Part shown: positions 40,396-56,411 of the stretch, piece by piece
How positions within the stretch are numbered: position 1 is the stretch's first letter
Layout of the letters: the number at the start of each line of letters is the position of its first letter
Assembly: GCA_035638775.1 (NCBI GenBank)
Contig: DASQZJ010000061.1
Coordinates: 95,537 to 159,536, forward strand
Origin: DASQZJ01 sp035638775
GTDB lineage: Bacteria > Pseudomonadota > Gammaproteobacteria > UBA5335 > SLRW01
Direction: 5' to 3'
Length of the DNA: 64,000 bases
The notes under the pieces: generated by a model
Databases searched by the model: none
The model's input: the letters and a program-made list of their open reading frames with translations, nothing else
What the model was told of the DNA's origin: nothing
Position numbers and translations under genes: made by a program

Positions 40396-41975
40396 GATGC
40401 GGGGTCCGTTCCGGCCGCCAGGCAGTCCAGCAGCACTGCCACCGCGCCCGGGTCCGCCAGGCGGTAACGCGCTGCCGTGGCACGCGGCCGGGCGGCCACC
40501 AGGATCCCGATCCCGCGGTCGGCGAGCGCGGCGAAGGCGTCCTCGTCGGTCTCGTCGTCACCGACGTAGACGGGCAGCACGCGGCCGGCATCGAGGTGCA
40601 TGGCGCGCATCAGCCACTCCAGCGCGTGCCCCTTGTCCCAGTCCAGTCGCGGGCGCAGCTCGTACACCTTCTTGCCGCCCGTCCGTCGCAGGTCGGGATG
40701 GGCTGCAAGGATCTCGGTCACCGCCTGGCGCACCCGCGCGAGGTCGGCCTGGGAGACCAGCCGGTAGTGCACCGCGACGGCGTAGGTCTTGTCTTCCACC
40801 AGCGCCCCCTCGACGCCGGCGAGCCGCTGCCGCAGACGCCTCGCGGCATCGTGCATCGCCGGAACGTACTGCTCCCCGGGGGGATACGCCTGGTGAAACC
40901 CGTCCGGGCCGCTGATCTCGAAGCCGTGGCTGCCGGCGTAATAGAGCGCATCGAGACCCACCATGCGCGCGACCTCCTCCCGCGCCCGGCCGCTCACGAC
41001 CGCCACCGGCATCCGCCGCGCCACCCGGACCAGCGCCTCGCGCACGGAATCGGTCAGCACCGCCTGCTCCGGCCGGTCCACGATCGGCGTCAGGGTGCCG
41101 TCGTAATCCAGGAACAGCGCCGGGTTCCGCCCCGAGAGCAGGGCGGCGACCGTCTCCGGCCGGTCGGGCCCGACGCCGGGACGGGCGAAGGCGAAGCGCT
41201 CCAGGTCGCCGACCACCAGGTCGGCACCGGCCTGTCGGAGGAGGCCCTTGTTGCGCCCGTGGTCCAGGCCCACCACCAGGGCGAAACCGCCCCGGCGGCC
41301 CGCCTGGATCCCCGATACCGCGTCTTCCACCAGCATCGCCTGCCGCGGCTCGACGCCCAGCCGACGCGCGGCCTCCAGGTACATGTCCGGCGCCGGCTTG
41401 CCCGGCAGTCCGGCCTCCGCCAGGTCGACCCCGTCCAGGACCAGGTCGAACAAGCCCTCCAGATGCGCGCGCTGAAGCACGAGACGTCCGTTGCGGCTGG
41501 AGGTCACCGCCGCGATGGCCAGCCCCGCGTCCCGGGCCCGGTGCAGGAAGGCCACGGAGCGATCGAACACCTCCACGCCCCGGTCCTGCAGCAGCCGGAG
41601 GTAATGCTCGTTCTTGCGGTTGCCGATGCCGCACACCGTCTCGGCCGTCGGCGGGTCCTCGGGCGTACCCCGCGGCAGCCGGATGCCGCGCGCGGCCAGA
41701 AAGGCCGCAACGCCGTCATAGCGGGGCTTGCCGTCGACATAGGCGTAGTAGTCCCGCTGCGCGTCGAACGGCCTCGGCGCGTGTTCCCCCGCGGGCGCCT
41801 GCCGCGCCAGAAAAGCGTCGAAGACCTCCTTCCAGGCCGCGGCGTGCAGCGCTGCCGTGCGCGTGATCACGCCGTCGAGATCCGCGAGCACGGCGCGGAT
41901 GCGCCGGGGATCGATCACCGGCCGGCGACTGTCGGCCGGTTGCCGGCCGGCCTGGGCGGACTTGCGGGACGGCAT
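40392..41975 (-). CDS. Fused beta-phosphoglucomutase-like HAD and trehalose-6-phosphate phosphatase
   Basis: A 527-residue two-domain protein. Residues about 20-270 are a HAD of beta-phosphoglucomutase type (VLADLDGVITRTAALHAAAWKEVFDAFL, GIGNRKNEHYLRLLQDRGVEVFD, GKPAPDMYLEAARRLG, VEDAVSGIQAGRRGGF). Residues about 285-520 are a trehalose phosphatase (OtsB type: LFLDYDGTLTPIV, VVSGRAREEV, YAGSHGFEISGP, WDKGHALEWLM, VYVGDDETDEDAF). The fusion joins use of beta-glucose 1-phosphate with removal of phosphate from trehalose 6-phosphate. GGGGAG lies 6 bases before ATG 41975. The GH65 gene overlaps by 4 bases. An FNR-type promoter is upstream. No trehalose-6-phosphate synthase is in the window. Confidence 0.88.
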   Translation of the reverse strand: MPSRKSAQAGRQPADSRRPVIDPRRIRAVLADLDGVITRTAALHAAAWKEVFDAFLARQAPAGEHAPRPFDAQRDYYAYVDGKPRYDGVAAFLAARGIRLPRGTPEDPPTAETVCGIGNRKNEHYLRLLQDRGVEVFDRSVAFLHRARDAGLAIAAVTSSRNGRLVLQRAHLEGLFDLVLDGVDLAEAGLPGKPAPDMYLEAARRLGVEPRQAMLVEDAVSGIQAGRRGGFALVVGLDHGRNKGLLRQAGADLVVGDLERFAFARPGVGPDRPETVAALLSGRNPALFLDYDGTLTPIVDRPEQAVLTDSVREALVRVARRMPVAVVSGRAREEVARMVGLDALYYAGSHGFEISGPDGFHQAYPPGEQYVPAMHDAARRLRQRLAGVEGALVEDKTYAVAVHYRLVSQADLARVRQAVTEILAAHPDLRRTGGKKVYELRPRLDWDKGHALEWLMRAMHLDAGRVLPVYVGDDETDEDAFAALADRGIGILVAARPRATAARYRLADPGAVAVLLDCLAAGTDPAS

Positions 41976-42373
41976 CGCGGCTCCCCGTGGCTGTGCGTGA
42001 CGATCGGGCGAGGGCTGATACGCTCGCCCGGCGCGAGTATACAAGAGGGATCAGTGATCCCCCTGTCACAACCTACCAGCACGACGCGGCCCGCCCATTG
42101 ACTCGCGTCACGCCGGATGCGACGCCACCGCCGGATGCGCGCCGCCCCGGGAGGGCTTTGCTTGCGGGTCGTCTCGGACTATCATTCCCAAACACGGATG
42201 ATTCCCATCCGCGCGTGCGGTATCGTGACCACGGGATATTCCGGCCCCGCCGTGCCGTGCGGCCGGCCTTTGCCCGGGCAGGCATCACGCGCATCGATGG
42301 ACAGGAACATGCACGCGCCCCGGGATCTCCCGCCGGATCCCGATGCGGCCGTGCCGGACGCGGACATGGAACG
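41976..42373. other. About 400 bases between the trehalose phosphatase gene and the kinase remnant
   Basis: It holds the minus-strand FNR-type promoter (42070-42111). The rest has no convincing ORF and may include decayed kinase sequence beyond recognition. Confidence 0.4.
42070..42111 (-). promoter_or_regulatory. FNR/ANR-type box and -10 element, minus strand
   Basis: GTGAC-GCGA-GTCAA (42111 to 42098 on the minus strand) is followed after 22 bases by TAGGTT (42075 to 42070). It drives the trehalose phosphatase/GH65 operon; the leader would be near 90 bases. Confidence 0.6.
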
Positions 42374-42512
42374 GTCTTCCCGCCTTTCCTCACCACCAAG
42401 GAGCAGGGCCTGTCGATCTGCCATTCGATCGTGCGCAGCCACGGCGGTCGCCCGCAACCATCCGCATGGCACCCGGTTCACGTTTGCCATACCCTTGATC
42501 GATGATGTCTGA
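42374..42512 (+). pseudogene. Remnant of a sensor histidine kinase C-terminus
   Basis: One frame reads VFPPFLTTKEQGLSICHSIVRSHGGR, the end of a HATPase domain (compare FEPFFTTKEQGMGMGLSICRSIVEAHGGR) with the glycine-rich GMGMG box deleted. A shift then leads to a second frame NHPHGTRFTFAIPLIDDV, the usual last strand, ending TGA at 42510-42512. Everything upstream of the ATP-lid region is missing. The stop overlaps the start of the response regulator at 42502, as expected of a former coupled kinase-regulator pair. Confidence 0.75.
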
Positions 42513-43134
42513 TCCCGCGACGCTGACCGTCCACGTGGTCGACGACGAGAGCGCGGTCCGGGACGCCCTCGGGCTGCTGCTGGAGGCCGAGGGCTGGCCG
42601 GTGGCGACCTACGTGTCGGCCGATGCCTTTCTCCGGGACTGCGGACCCGGCAGCCGCGGCTGCGTCGTGCTGGACCTGAACATGCCCGGCCTGAACGGGC
42701 TCGAGGCCCAGGACCGGCTGCGCGAGCGGGGCATCGACATGCCGGTGATCATCCTCACCGGGAATGCGGACGTGCCCGCGGCCGTGCGGGCCCTGAAGCA
42801 CGGGGCGCTGGACTTCATCGAGAAGCCGTTCAGCGAGCGCGACATGCTGGGCGTGGTCGCCCGCGCGCTGGAGGAAGACCGGCGACGGGCGGCCGCCTCA
42901 CGCCAGCGCTCCGACATCGCGCGGCGCGAGGCGGCCCTGACCGCCCGGGAGCGGGAGATCATGGAGCTGATCGTGGCCGGCCGGGCCAACAAGGTGATCG
43001 CCATCGACCTCGGCATCAGCGAGCGCACGGTCGAACTGCACCGCTCGCGGATCATGAAGAAGATGGGCGCGCGCTCGGTGGCGGAGCTGGTGCAGTTGAA
43101 CCTGCAGCTGCAACGGCGGTCCGAATCCTCGTAG
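42502..43134 (+). CDS. FixJ/NarL-type response regulator (LuxR HTH)
   Basis: A 210-residue regulator. The receiver domain has acidic pair Asp14-Asp15 and phospho-acceptor Asp58 in VVLDLNMPGLNG, with Thr in ILTGNAD and Lys in IEKPF. The C-terminal LuxR helix-turn-helix is LTAREREIMELIVAGRANKVIAIDLGISERTVELHRSRIMKKMGARSVAELVQL. It binds DNA when phosphorylated. Its likely partner kinase just upstream is decayed, so it is an orphan or takes phosphate from elsewhere. ATG 42502 and 42505 are both possible. Confidence 0.92.
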   Translation: MMSDPATLTVHVVDDESAVRDALGLLLEAEGWPVATYVSADAFLRDCGPGSRGCVVLDLNMPGLNGLEAQDRLRERGIDMPVIILTGNADVPAAVRALKHGALDFIEKPFSERDMLGVVARALEEDRRRAAASRQRSDIARREAALTAREREIMELIVAGRANKVIAIDLGISERTVELHRSRIMKKMGARSVAELVQLNLQLQRRSESS

Positions 43135-43274
43135 AGCAACGGCTTCCGGGGCCCGCCGGCAGGGCCGGGCATGGCACCGGGCGTCGCTTCCCCGCGCGTC
43201 GCGGGCGAGGTATGCTTGCGCGTCTGGGAGCGCGGCCCTTTCCGGTACGGTGGTCGGACGCGTCCGGCCGGGGG

Positions 43275-43316
43275 CTGACGGGCGTCAATGTCCCGCCGTG
43301 GCGGATGCTGTTGAAT
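43275..43316 (+). promoter_or_regulatory. FNR/ANR-type box and -10 element
   Basis: CTGAC-GGGC-GTCAA at 43275-43288 is followed after 22 bases by TTGAAT (43311-43316). It drives the response regulator at 43377. Confidence 0.55.
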
Positions 43317-43376
43317 ATCTGCCTATCGATCGCCGGGAGCGGTCGCAGCGCCGGATGCATCGAGACGGATCAGGGG

Positions 43377-43778
43377 ATGAACGCCAACGCCGTAAAGCTG
43401 ACCGATCCGGCCGGAACCGTGTACATCGTCGACGACGACGATGCGGTCCGGGACGGTGTGTCCCTGCTGGTGCAGGCCTGCGGCTGGAACGTTGAGGCCT
43501 TCGGCTCCGCGGAGACGTTCCTGTCCCGCTACGCGCGGGCGGAGAATCAGTGCCTGGTGCTCGACCTGCACATGCCGGGCATGAACGGCGCCGAGCTGGA
43601 GGAGCATCTGCGGGCCCAGGGCAACGACATCCCGGTGATCGTGATCACCGCGTACAAGGAAGATCCGCTCATCACCCGTGCACGCGCGGCCGGTGCCGCG
43701 CGGGTTCTGACCAAACCCTTCAACGACGCGGACCTGCTGGAGAGCATCGAGCGGGCCGTGGGCAAGCCGCAGCCGTAG
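43377..43778 (+). CDS. Single-domain (receiver-only) response regulator
   Basis: A 133-residue protein that is only a receiver domain: VYIVDDDDAVRDGVSLLVQACGW, phospho-acceptor Asp63 in LVLDLHMPGMNG, VIVITAYKEDP and VLTKPFNDADLLESIERAV. It is most like the FixJ receiver. With no output domain it probably works through protein contacts or as a phosphate sink. It is adjacent to an orphan FixJ-type regulator and to fnr, which suggests a shared low-oxygen circuit. CAGGGG precedes ATG 43377. Confidence 0.9.
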   Translation: MNANAVKLTDPAGTVYIVDDDDAVRDGVSLLVQACGWNVEAFGSAETFLSRYARAENQCLVLDLHMPGMNGAELEEHLRAQGNDIPVIVITAYKEDPLITRARAAGAARVLTKPFNDADLLESIERAVGKPQP

Positions 43779-43951
43779 CCGCCCGCCACCGGTCCGGGCT
43801 TCCCGTGCCGATACGGGTAATTACGTATTTCGCCCCTTCCCTCTTCCTCCTAGAGTTTGCTTCACACGATGAATCGAGCGGGCCGCAGATCCCTGCGTCC
43901 GCGGAAGCGAAGCCGGCGACTGTGCCGGGGAATGACAGAGGGAGCACGAGC

Positions 43952-44713
43952 ATGGGCATGTCAGCGATCGTCGACCTGGAGCAGCGCAAAAGCTCCTGCC
44001 TCTGGTGCGGAGCCCGGCAGAACTGCATCGCGGCGTCGCTCGAGGCCGCGGATGGGGCCCTGCTGGAGCCCGTGAAGCGCCCGTCCCGGGTGGTCCGCCG
44101 CGGACAGCACCTGTTCCTTGCGGGAGACCAGCTGCCGGCGCTCTACGTGATCCGCTCCGGGTCGGTCAAGACCTACGCTATTACCGAGGACGGCGAGGAG
44201 CAGATCATCGGCTTCCACCTGCCGGGCGACACGATCGGCTTCGACGCCCTGGCCACCGGCGAGGCCCGCTCCAACGCCGCGGCGCTGGAAACCTCCAGCA
44301 TCTGCACGCTGCCCCTGGAGGGGCTGTGGCAGGTCGCCGAGCGCTCGGTGACGCTGCGTCGCGAGCTGATCAAGGGCATGAGCCGCGAGGTGCTGCGGCT
44401 GACCGGGATGCTGCAGAACGAGCGTCGCACCGCCGATCAGCGCCTGGCCGCCTTCCTGCTGGACCACGCCGACAACATGGGCCGGCGCGGCTACTCGACC
44501 GAGGTGTTCAACCTGTCCATGTCGCGCCGGGACATCGGCAAGTACCTGGACATGGCCACCGAGACGGTCTCGCGGGTGTTGACCCGGTTCCAGGGCCTGG
44601 GACTGCTGGCGACCAACCGCAACGAGATCCGGCTGCTCGATGCAGGCGGCCTGAAGCACCTCGTGACCGAAGGAGGGATCGCGGACAGCTCCCGCGCCGT
44701 GATCCATCACTGA
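43952..44713 (+). CDS. fnr: FNR-type oxygen-sensing transcription regulator
   Basis: A 253-residue CRP/FNR protein. The oxygen-labile 4Fe-4S cluster ligands are all present: Cys16, Cys19 and Cys25 (C-x2-C-x5-C) and Cys118 (LETSSICTLP). The effector beta-roll includes FHLPGDTIGFDALATG. The recognition helix has Glu204, Ser207 and Arg208 (TETVSR) with the same spacing as the DNA-reading residues of E. coli FNR, which contact TTGAT. It should activate genes at low oxygen, and nine candidate target sites lie in this window. GGGAG precedes ATG 43952; ATG 43958 is an alternative. A strong terminator follows. Confidence 0.95.
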   Translation: MGMSAIVDLEQRKSSCLWCGARQNCIAASLEAADGALLEPVKRPSRVVRRGQHLFLAGDQLPALYVIRSGSVKTYAITEDGEEQIIGFHLPGDTIGFDALATGEARSNAAALETSSICTLPLEGLWQVAERSVTLRRELIKGMSREVLRLTGMLQNERRTADQRLAAFLLDHADNMGRRGYSTEVFNLSMSRRDIGKYLDMATETVSRVLTRFQGLGLLATNRNEIRLLDAGGLKHLVTEGGIADSSRAVIHH

Positions 44714-44745
44714 GCCACGCACGAACACGTCTCCTCTGCGCGTCT

Positions 44746-44780
44746 GGCCCGGAGCCTGCCGGCTCCGGGCCTTTCTTTTG
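44746..44780 (+). terminator. Rho-independent terminator of fnr
   Basis: GGCCCGGAGCC (44746-44756) pairs perfectly with GGCTCCGGGCC (44761-44771) over a 4-base loop, followed by TTTCTTTT. Confidence 0.92.
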
Positions 44781-44911
44781 CCCGGTCGGTACCGGGGCGC
44801 CGCGCTGGCGCCACCTGCATTCCATCGCTTCGCGAGCCTGCTCCCCGGCACGCCCGCGGGGAATGCGGAGCCGCCTCGGCGGCAGCCTGCGCATCTGCGG
44901 GCCGCTCGAGC

Positions 44912-44953
44912 TTGATATGCGTCAATGTCCGCCGTCCGGCACCGGCATCTAAT
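44912..44953 (+). promoter_or_regulatory. FNR/ANR-type box and -10 element of the glycogen/trehalose operon
   Basis: TTGAT-ATGC-GTCAA at 44912-44925 matches the ANR consensus. TCTAAT (44948-44953) follows after 22 bases. It is the only promoter-like element seen before the operon at 45103-58919. Confidence 0.75.
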
Positions 44954-45102
44954 GGATTCCGGGACTGCGCCGCAGCGGCCGCGTGGCGGTGTTGCGCGGG
45001 ACGGCGACAGCGCGTGGCGGCGCGTCGCGCACCGCGTTCATCCGGGCGACAGCAGAAGAGCGGGACAGCCGGACCGCACAGCCGCGGAAGGAGACCACGA
45101 TC

Positions 45103-45357
45103 ATGGCCAGGACACCTGACACCAGCAGGGCCTCGAACACGGCCGGCACGCCGGGCGGGGCCCGTTCCGGCGGCCGCGCCGCCGCCACGCCGCGCGGTGC
45201 GATTCCGGCGGACGAGCGCCGCCGGCAGATCGCGGAGGCGGCCTACTACCGGGCGGAGAAGCGCGGATTCCAGGGAGGCGACCCGGTCGACGACTGGCTG
45301 GTCGCGGAAGCCGAGTTCAATCGCGCCGGCGGCCGGCGCGCCCGCGCGAAACGCTGA
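45103..45357 (+). CDS. DUF2934 family protein
   Basis: An 84-residue protein. A disordered Ala/Gly/Arg/Thr-rich N-terminus is followed by the DUF2934 signature RRQIAEAAYYRAEKRGFQGGDPVDDWLVAEAEFNR. The family is small, of unknown function, and often found beside glycogen and stress genes. AAGGAG lies 9 bases before ATG 45103. It is the first gene after the FNR-type promoter. Confidence 0.8.
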   Translation: MARTPDTSRASNTAGTPGGARSGGRAAATPRGAIPADERRRQIAEAAYYRAEKRGFQGGDPVDDWLVAEAEFNRAGGRRARAKR

Positions 45358-45361
45358 TCCG

Positions 45362-46099
45362 ATGCCCGCGTGCAGCGGCGAAAGCCCCGCGCGGCAGCGG
45401 GCAACCGGCATGAAACAGCGGCCAGCGCAGACCGTGGCCTCCGGAGACGGTCCCGGCGAATTCGCGGTCAAGGATTGCGCCCTGATCGCGATCGCCACCG
45501 GCCTGCGCGCGGTCACGCTCGGTGACCTCCAGGACCATCTCCGGGTGGTGGCTCCGGAGAGCCTGTATTACCACGTCTGGGGCGGCCTGCTGCAGCAGCG
45601 GTTCGAGCCGCGCGAGTACAACAACGACTTCGCCGAGTGGGCCCGGCACGCGTTGCACTACGCGCCGCTGGCGGAACGCCTCGCGGTGCTCGATCCCACC
45701 GACTACCCGGACCTCGAGGACCTCCGCCGCGAGGTGCTGGACCGGGTGGAGGAAAGCCTTTACGAGTCCGAGGATCTCGGCTGGATGCATGCGATCCGCC
45801 CGTTCGAGTTCATCCGCTGCCAGACCGTCGTGTTCGACACCGACCGGCGCGTCGGGCACCCGGACGAGATGGCCGACGTGATCCCCGCGCTGCCGCCGGG
45901 CAGCATCTTCTACCACTTCATCGACGCCCGCCGGCGCGAACCGCTCGGAGTAGACGACTTCCGCGCCTGGCTGCGGGGCTGGGGACCGGAGCAGCAGGCG
46001 CTGCTCGACCGACTGGCCGGGGTCGATCCCTACGAGGGCGGGCTCAATGAGCTGCGCACCAGCCTGGCGCGCGCGTTCGCCGGGGAGGAGGGCGCGTGA
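45362..46099 (+). CDS. DUF5752 family protein
   Basis: A 245-residue soluble protein. Its conserved part begins FAVKDCALIAIATGLRAVTLGDLQDHLRVV and includes SLYYHVWGGLLQQRFEPREYNNDFAEWARHAL, FEFIRCQTVVFDT and GSIFYHFIDARRR. DUF5752 proteins commonly stand directly before trehalose synthase-type glycosyltransferases, as here, and may regulate or support them. Start ATG 45362 or 45410 (MKQRPAQ) cannot be decided. The stop overlaps the GTG of the next gene (GTGA). Confidence 0.75.
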   Translation: MPACSGESPARQRATGMKQRPAQTVASGDGPGEFAVKDCALIAIATGLRAVTLGDLQDHLRVVAPESLYYHVWGGLLQQRFEPREYNNDFAEWARHALHYAPLAERLAVLDPTDYPDLEDLRREVLDRVEESLYESEDLGWMHAIRPFEFIRCQTVVFDTDRRVGHPDEMADVIPALPPGSIFYHFIDARRREPLGVDDFRAWLRGWGPEQQALLDRLAGVDPYEGGLNELRTSLARAFAGEEGA

Positions 46100-47334
46100 G
46101 CCTGCTGGACCAGTACTCGGAGGTGGTCGGCCCCGCCATGATCGATCACCTGGCGCAGCTCGCCGCGCCGCTTCAGGGCGCGCGCGTGGTGCACGTCAAC
46201 TCCACCCGGGTGGGTGGAGGGGTCGCCGAGATCCTGGCCAAGCTGGTGCCGCTCACCCGCGAGCTGGGCATCGACGCGCACTGGGAGGTGATCAGCGGCG
46301 ACCAGGACTTCTTCCAGTGCACCAAGAACATGCACAACGGCCTGCAGGGCTCACCGGTCAACCTTACCGAGCGCCTGGTGCAGGCCTACGAGGCGACCAC
46401 CGAGCGGGCCGCCGGCCTGCTGGGCAGGCAGCTCACCGATGCGGAGTTCGTGTTCGTCCACGATCCCCAGCCCGCCCGGCTGCTGCACTTCTTCCCCGAG
46501 CGCCGCGGCAAGTGGGTCTGGCGCTGCCACATCGATGTCAGTCATCCCCACCGCCCGGTCTGGAAATACCTGCGGGGAATCGTCGGCCGCTATGACGCGA
46601 GCGTGTTCTCGCTGGCGGCCTTCGCCCAGGCGCTGCCCTGCCCGGAATACATCGTTCCGCCCAGCATCGATCCGCTCGCGGAGAAGAACATCGACCTCGA
46701 GGATGCCGAGCTGGCGGCCGTCCGGGACCGCTTCGGGCTGGACCCCCGACGGCCGCTGGTGGTGCAGGTGTCCCGCTTCGACCGCTTCAAGGACCCAGTG
46801 GGAGTGATCCGCGCCTTCCGCCTCGCACGCCGCTACCTGCCACGGCTGCAGCTGGTCCTGGGCGGCGGTGGCGCGAGCGACGACCCCGAGGGGGACGTGG
46901 TGCTGGACGAGGTGCGCTCGACCGCCGCGGACGATCCGGACGTGCACGTGCTGCTGCTGCCGCCGGACGACCATCGCACGATCAATGCGCTGCAGCGCTG
47001 CGCCGACGTGGTGCTGCAGAAATCGCTGCGGGAAGGATTCGGGCTCACGGTCACCGAGGCCATGTGGAAGCATCGCCCGGTGATCGGCGGCAACACCGGC
47101 GGCATCCGGCTGCAGGTATTCGACCACCATACCGGGTACCTGGTCAGCACCCCGGAGGGCGCCGCGCTGCGTATCCGGCACCTGATCGCGCGGCCGGACC
47201 GTATCGCGGAGATGGGGCAAAAGGCGCACAATCTGGTGCGTGACAATTTCCTGATCACGCGCCAGCTGCGGGAGTACCTGACGCTCATGGTCGCGCTGCT
47301 GCACGCATCGCGCGAACGCATCGAGCTCGGCTGA
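46096..47334 (+). CDS. treT: Trehalose synthase, glycosyltransferring (TreT-like, GT4)
   Basis: A 412-residue GT-B glycosyltransferase. The N-terminal VVHVNSTRVGGGVAEILAKLVPL and HIDVSHPHRPVWKYLRG are typical of TreT, which joins NDP-glucose and glucose to trehalose reversibly. The donor site has VVQVSRFDRFKDPVGVI and KSLREGFGLTVTEAMWKHRPVIGGNTGGI (E-x7-E motif). The GTG start overlaps the previous stop. Gene context (GlgX, TreZ, TreY) supports trehalose metabolism. A related sucrose- or glycogen-linked specificity cannot be excluded. Confidence 0.85.
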   Translation: MSLLDQYSEVVGPAMIDHLAQLAAPLQGARVVHVNSTRVGGGVAEILAKLVPLTRELGIDAHWEVISGDQDFFQCTKNMHNGLQGSPVNLTERLVQAYEATTERAAGLLGRQLTDAEFVFVHDPQPARLLHFFPERRGKWVWRCHIDVSHPHRPVWKYLRGIVGRYDASVFSLAAFAQALPCPEYIVPPSIDPLAEKNIDLEDAELAAVRDRFGLDPRRPLVVQVSRFDRFKDPVGVIRAFRLARRYLPRLQLVLGGGGASDDPEGDVVLDEVRSTAADDPDVHVLLLPPDDHRTINALQRCADVVLQKSLREGFGLTVTEAMWKHRPVIGGNTGGIRLQVFDHHTGYLVSTPEGAALRIRHLIARPDRIAEMGQKAHNLVRDNFLITRQLREYLTLMVALLHASRERIELG

Positions 47335-47359
47335 CACCGCCGGCGACCGGGACCGAGGC

Positions 47360-49494
<2,135 letters not shown>

Positions 49495-49498
<4 letters not shown>

Positions 49499-51311
49499 TC
49501 CGGCGCCGCCGCCAGACCGGGTTCGGCGCCGAGTTCCTGCCGGGCGGCCGGGTGCGCTTCCGGCTGTGGGCGCCGGCGGCATCGTCGGTCTCGGTGGTTT
49601 CCGACGGCCATCCGGAGATGACCATGGCGCCCCGCCGGGGAGGCTGGCACGAGCTCGTGACCGGCGCGCTGCAGCCCGGCGACCGCTACCGCTACCGCAT
49701 CGACGGCGGCGCGGCCTATCCCGATCCCGCTTCACGCTGCCAGCCGGACGACGTGCACGGCCCCAGCGAGGTGATCGACCCGGAGGCCTTCGAGTGGCGC
49801 GACGAAGGCTGGCGGGGGCGCCCGTGGAGCGAGGCCGTGATCTACGAGCTGCACGCGGGCACGTTCACGCCCGGCGGCGGCTTCGACGGCGTGCGCGAGC
49901 GGCTGGACCATCTCGCCCACCTGGGGGTCACCGCCATCGAGCTGATGCCGGTGGCCGACTTTCCCGGTCGCCGCAACTGGGGCTACGACGGCGTGCTGCC
50001 GTTCGCGCCGGACAGCAACTACGGGCGCCCGGAGTCCCTCAAGCGCCTGGTGCAGGCAGCCCACGCGCGCGGCCTGATGATCCTGCTCGACGTCGTCTAC
50101 AACCACTTCGGCCCGGAAGGCAACTACCTGCACGCCTACGCGCCGCAGTTCTTCTCGCGCCGCCACCACACGCCGTGGGGCGCCGGCATCAACTTCGACG
50201 GCGCCGATGCCGGTCCGGTGCGCGACTTCTTCGTGGAGAACGCACTGTACTGGCTGGAGGAGTACCACCTCGACGGCCTTCGCCTGGACGCCGTCGACAC
50301 CATCGCGGACGACTCCCGCCCGGACATCCTGGACGCCATCGCGGCGGCAGTGCATGCCGGCCCGGCCCGCCGGCGCCACGTCCACCTGGTGCTGGAGAAC
50401 GACCGCAACGATCCCCGTCGCCTGGACCGGCCGGACGGCTACACGGCCCAGTGGAACGACGACCTGCATCACGTCCTGCACCTGCTGGCGACCGGCGAGC
50501 GTGACGGCTACTACCGGGACTACGCGCGCGGCCCCGCGGGGCACCTCGCGCGGTGCCTCAGCGAGGGCTTCGCCTACCAGGGCGAGCCTTCGCCCTTCCG
50601 GGGCGGGCAGCCGCGCGGTGCGCCCAGCAGCCACCTGCCGCCCGGCGCCTTCGTCGGCTTCCTGCAGAATCACGACCAGGTCGGCAACCGGGCCCTGGGC
50701 GAGCGCATCACGGCGCTGGCGCCCGCCGCGGCGGTGCGCGCAGCCCTCGCGATCCTGCTGCTGGCCCCCGCGCCGCCGCTGCTGTTCATGGGCCAGGAAT
50801 GGGGCAGCACCCGGCCGTTCCTGTTCTTCTGCGACTTCGAGCCCGCCCTGGCAGCCAGGGTCGCGGCCGGGCGTCGGGACGAGTTCGCGGACTTCCCGGC
50901 TTTTTCGGCCCCCGCGGCGCGCCGGCGCATCCCCGACCCCGGCGACCCCGACACCTTCACCCGCTGCGTGCTCGACTGGGACGAGCCGGCGAGCGACGGC
51001 CACGCCGCGTGGCTGGCCCTGCACCGCGAGCTGCTGGCGTTGCGGCGGCGGCTTCTGCCGGCGCTGGCCGGTGCGCACGCCGCGGACAGCCGCGCGGCCG
51101 GGCCCGGGGCCGTGCGGATCGCCTGGACCCTCGGGGACGGGTCCCGGCTGACCCTGCTGGCGAACCTGCACGACGCCTGGTCCGCGCCGCTGCCGGGCGC
51201 GGTCGGCGGGCTGCTGTTCGCCGCCGGCGACACCCCCGCACCGGCCGGTGAGGCCTGGCGGCTCGCGCCCTGGAGCGCGCGCTGGTATCGCGACCGGGGG
51301 GAGACGCGGAA

Positions 51312-51315
<4 letters not shown>
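49495..51315 (+). CDS. treZ: Malto-oligosyltrehalose trehalohydrolase
   Basis: A 606-residue GH13 enzyme that frees trehalose from malto-oligosyltrehalose. A CBM48-like N-domain (GAEFLPGGRVRFRLWAPAASSVSV) precedes a barrel with Asp265 (LRLDAVDTIADDS), Glu301 (HLVLENDRNDPRRL) and Asp394 (LQNHDQVGNRALGER). NWGYDGVLPFAPDSNYGRPESLK is typical of TreZ. The start is GTG 49495, overlapping the glgX stop as GTGA; upstream sequence in this frame is antisense-free shadow of glgX. The stop overlaps the GTG of the next gene. Confidence 0.94.

Positions 51316-56407
<5,092 letters not shown>

Positions 56408-56411
<4 letters not shown>

Noticed and set aside
42112..42370. Short plus-strand open frames before the kinase remnant as real genes
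   Set aside because: No ribosome binding site, no recognisable domain and composition like decayed or antisense DNA.
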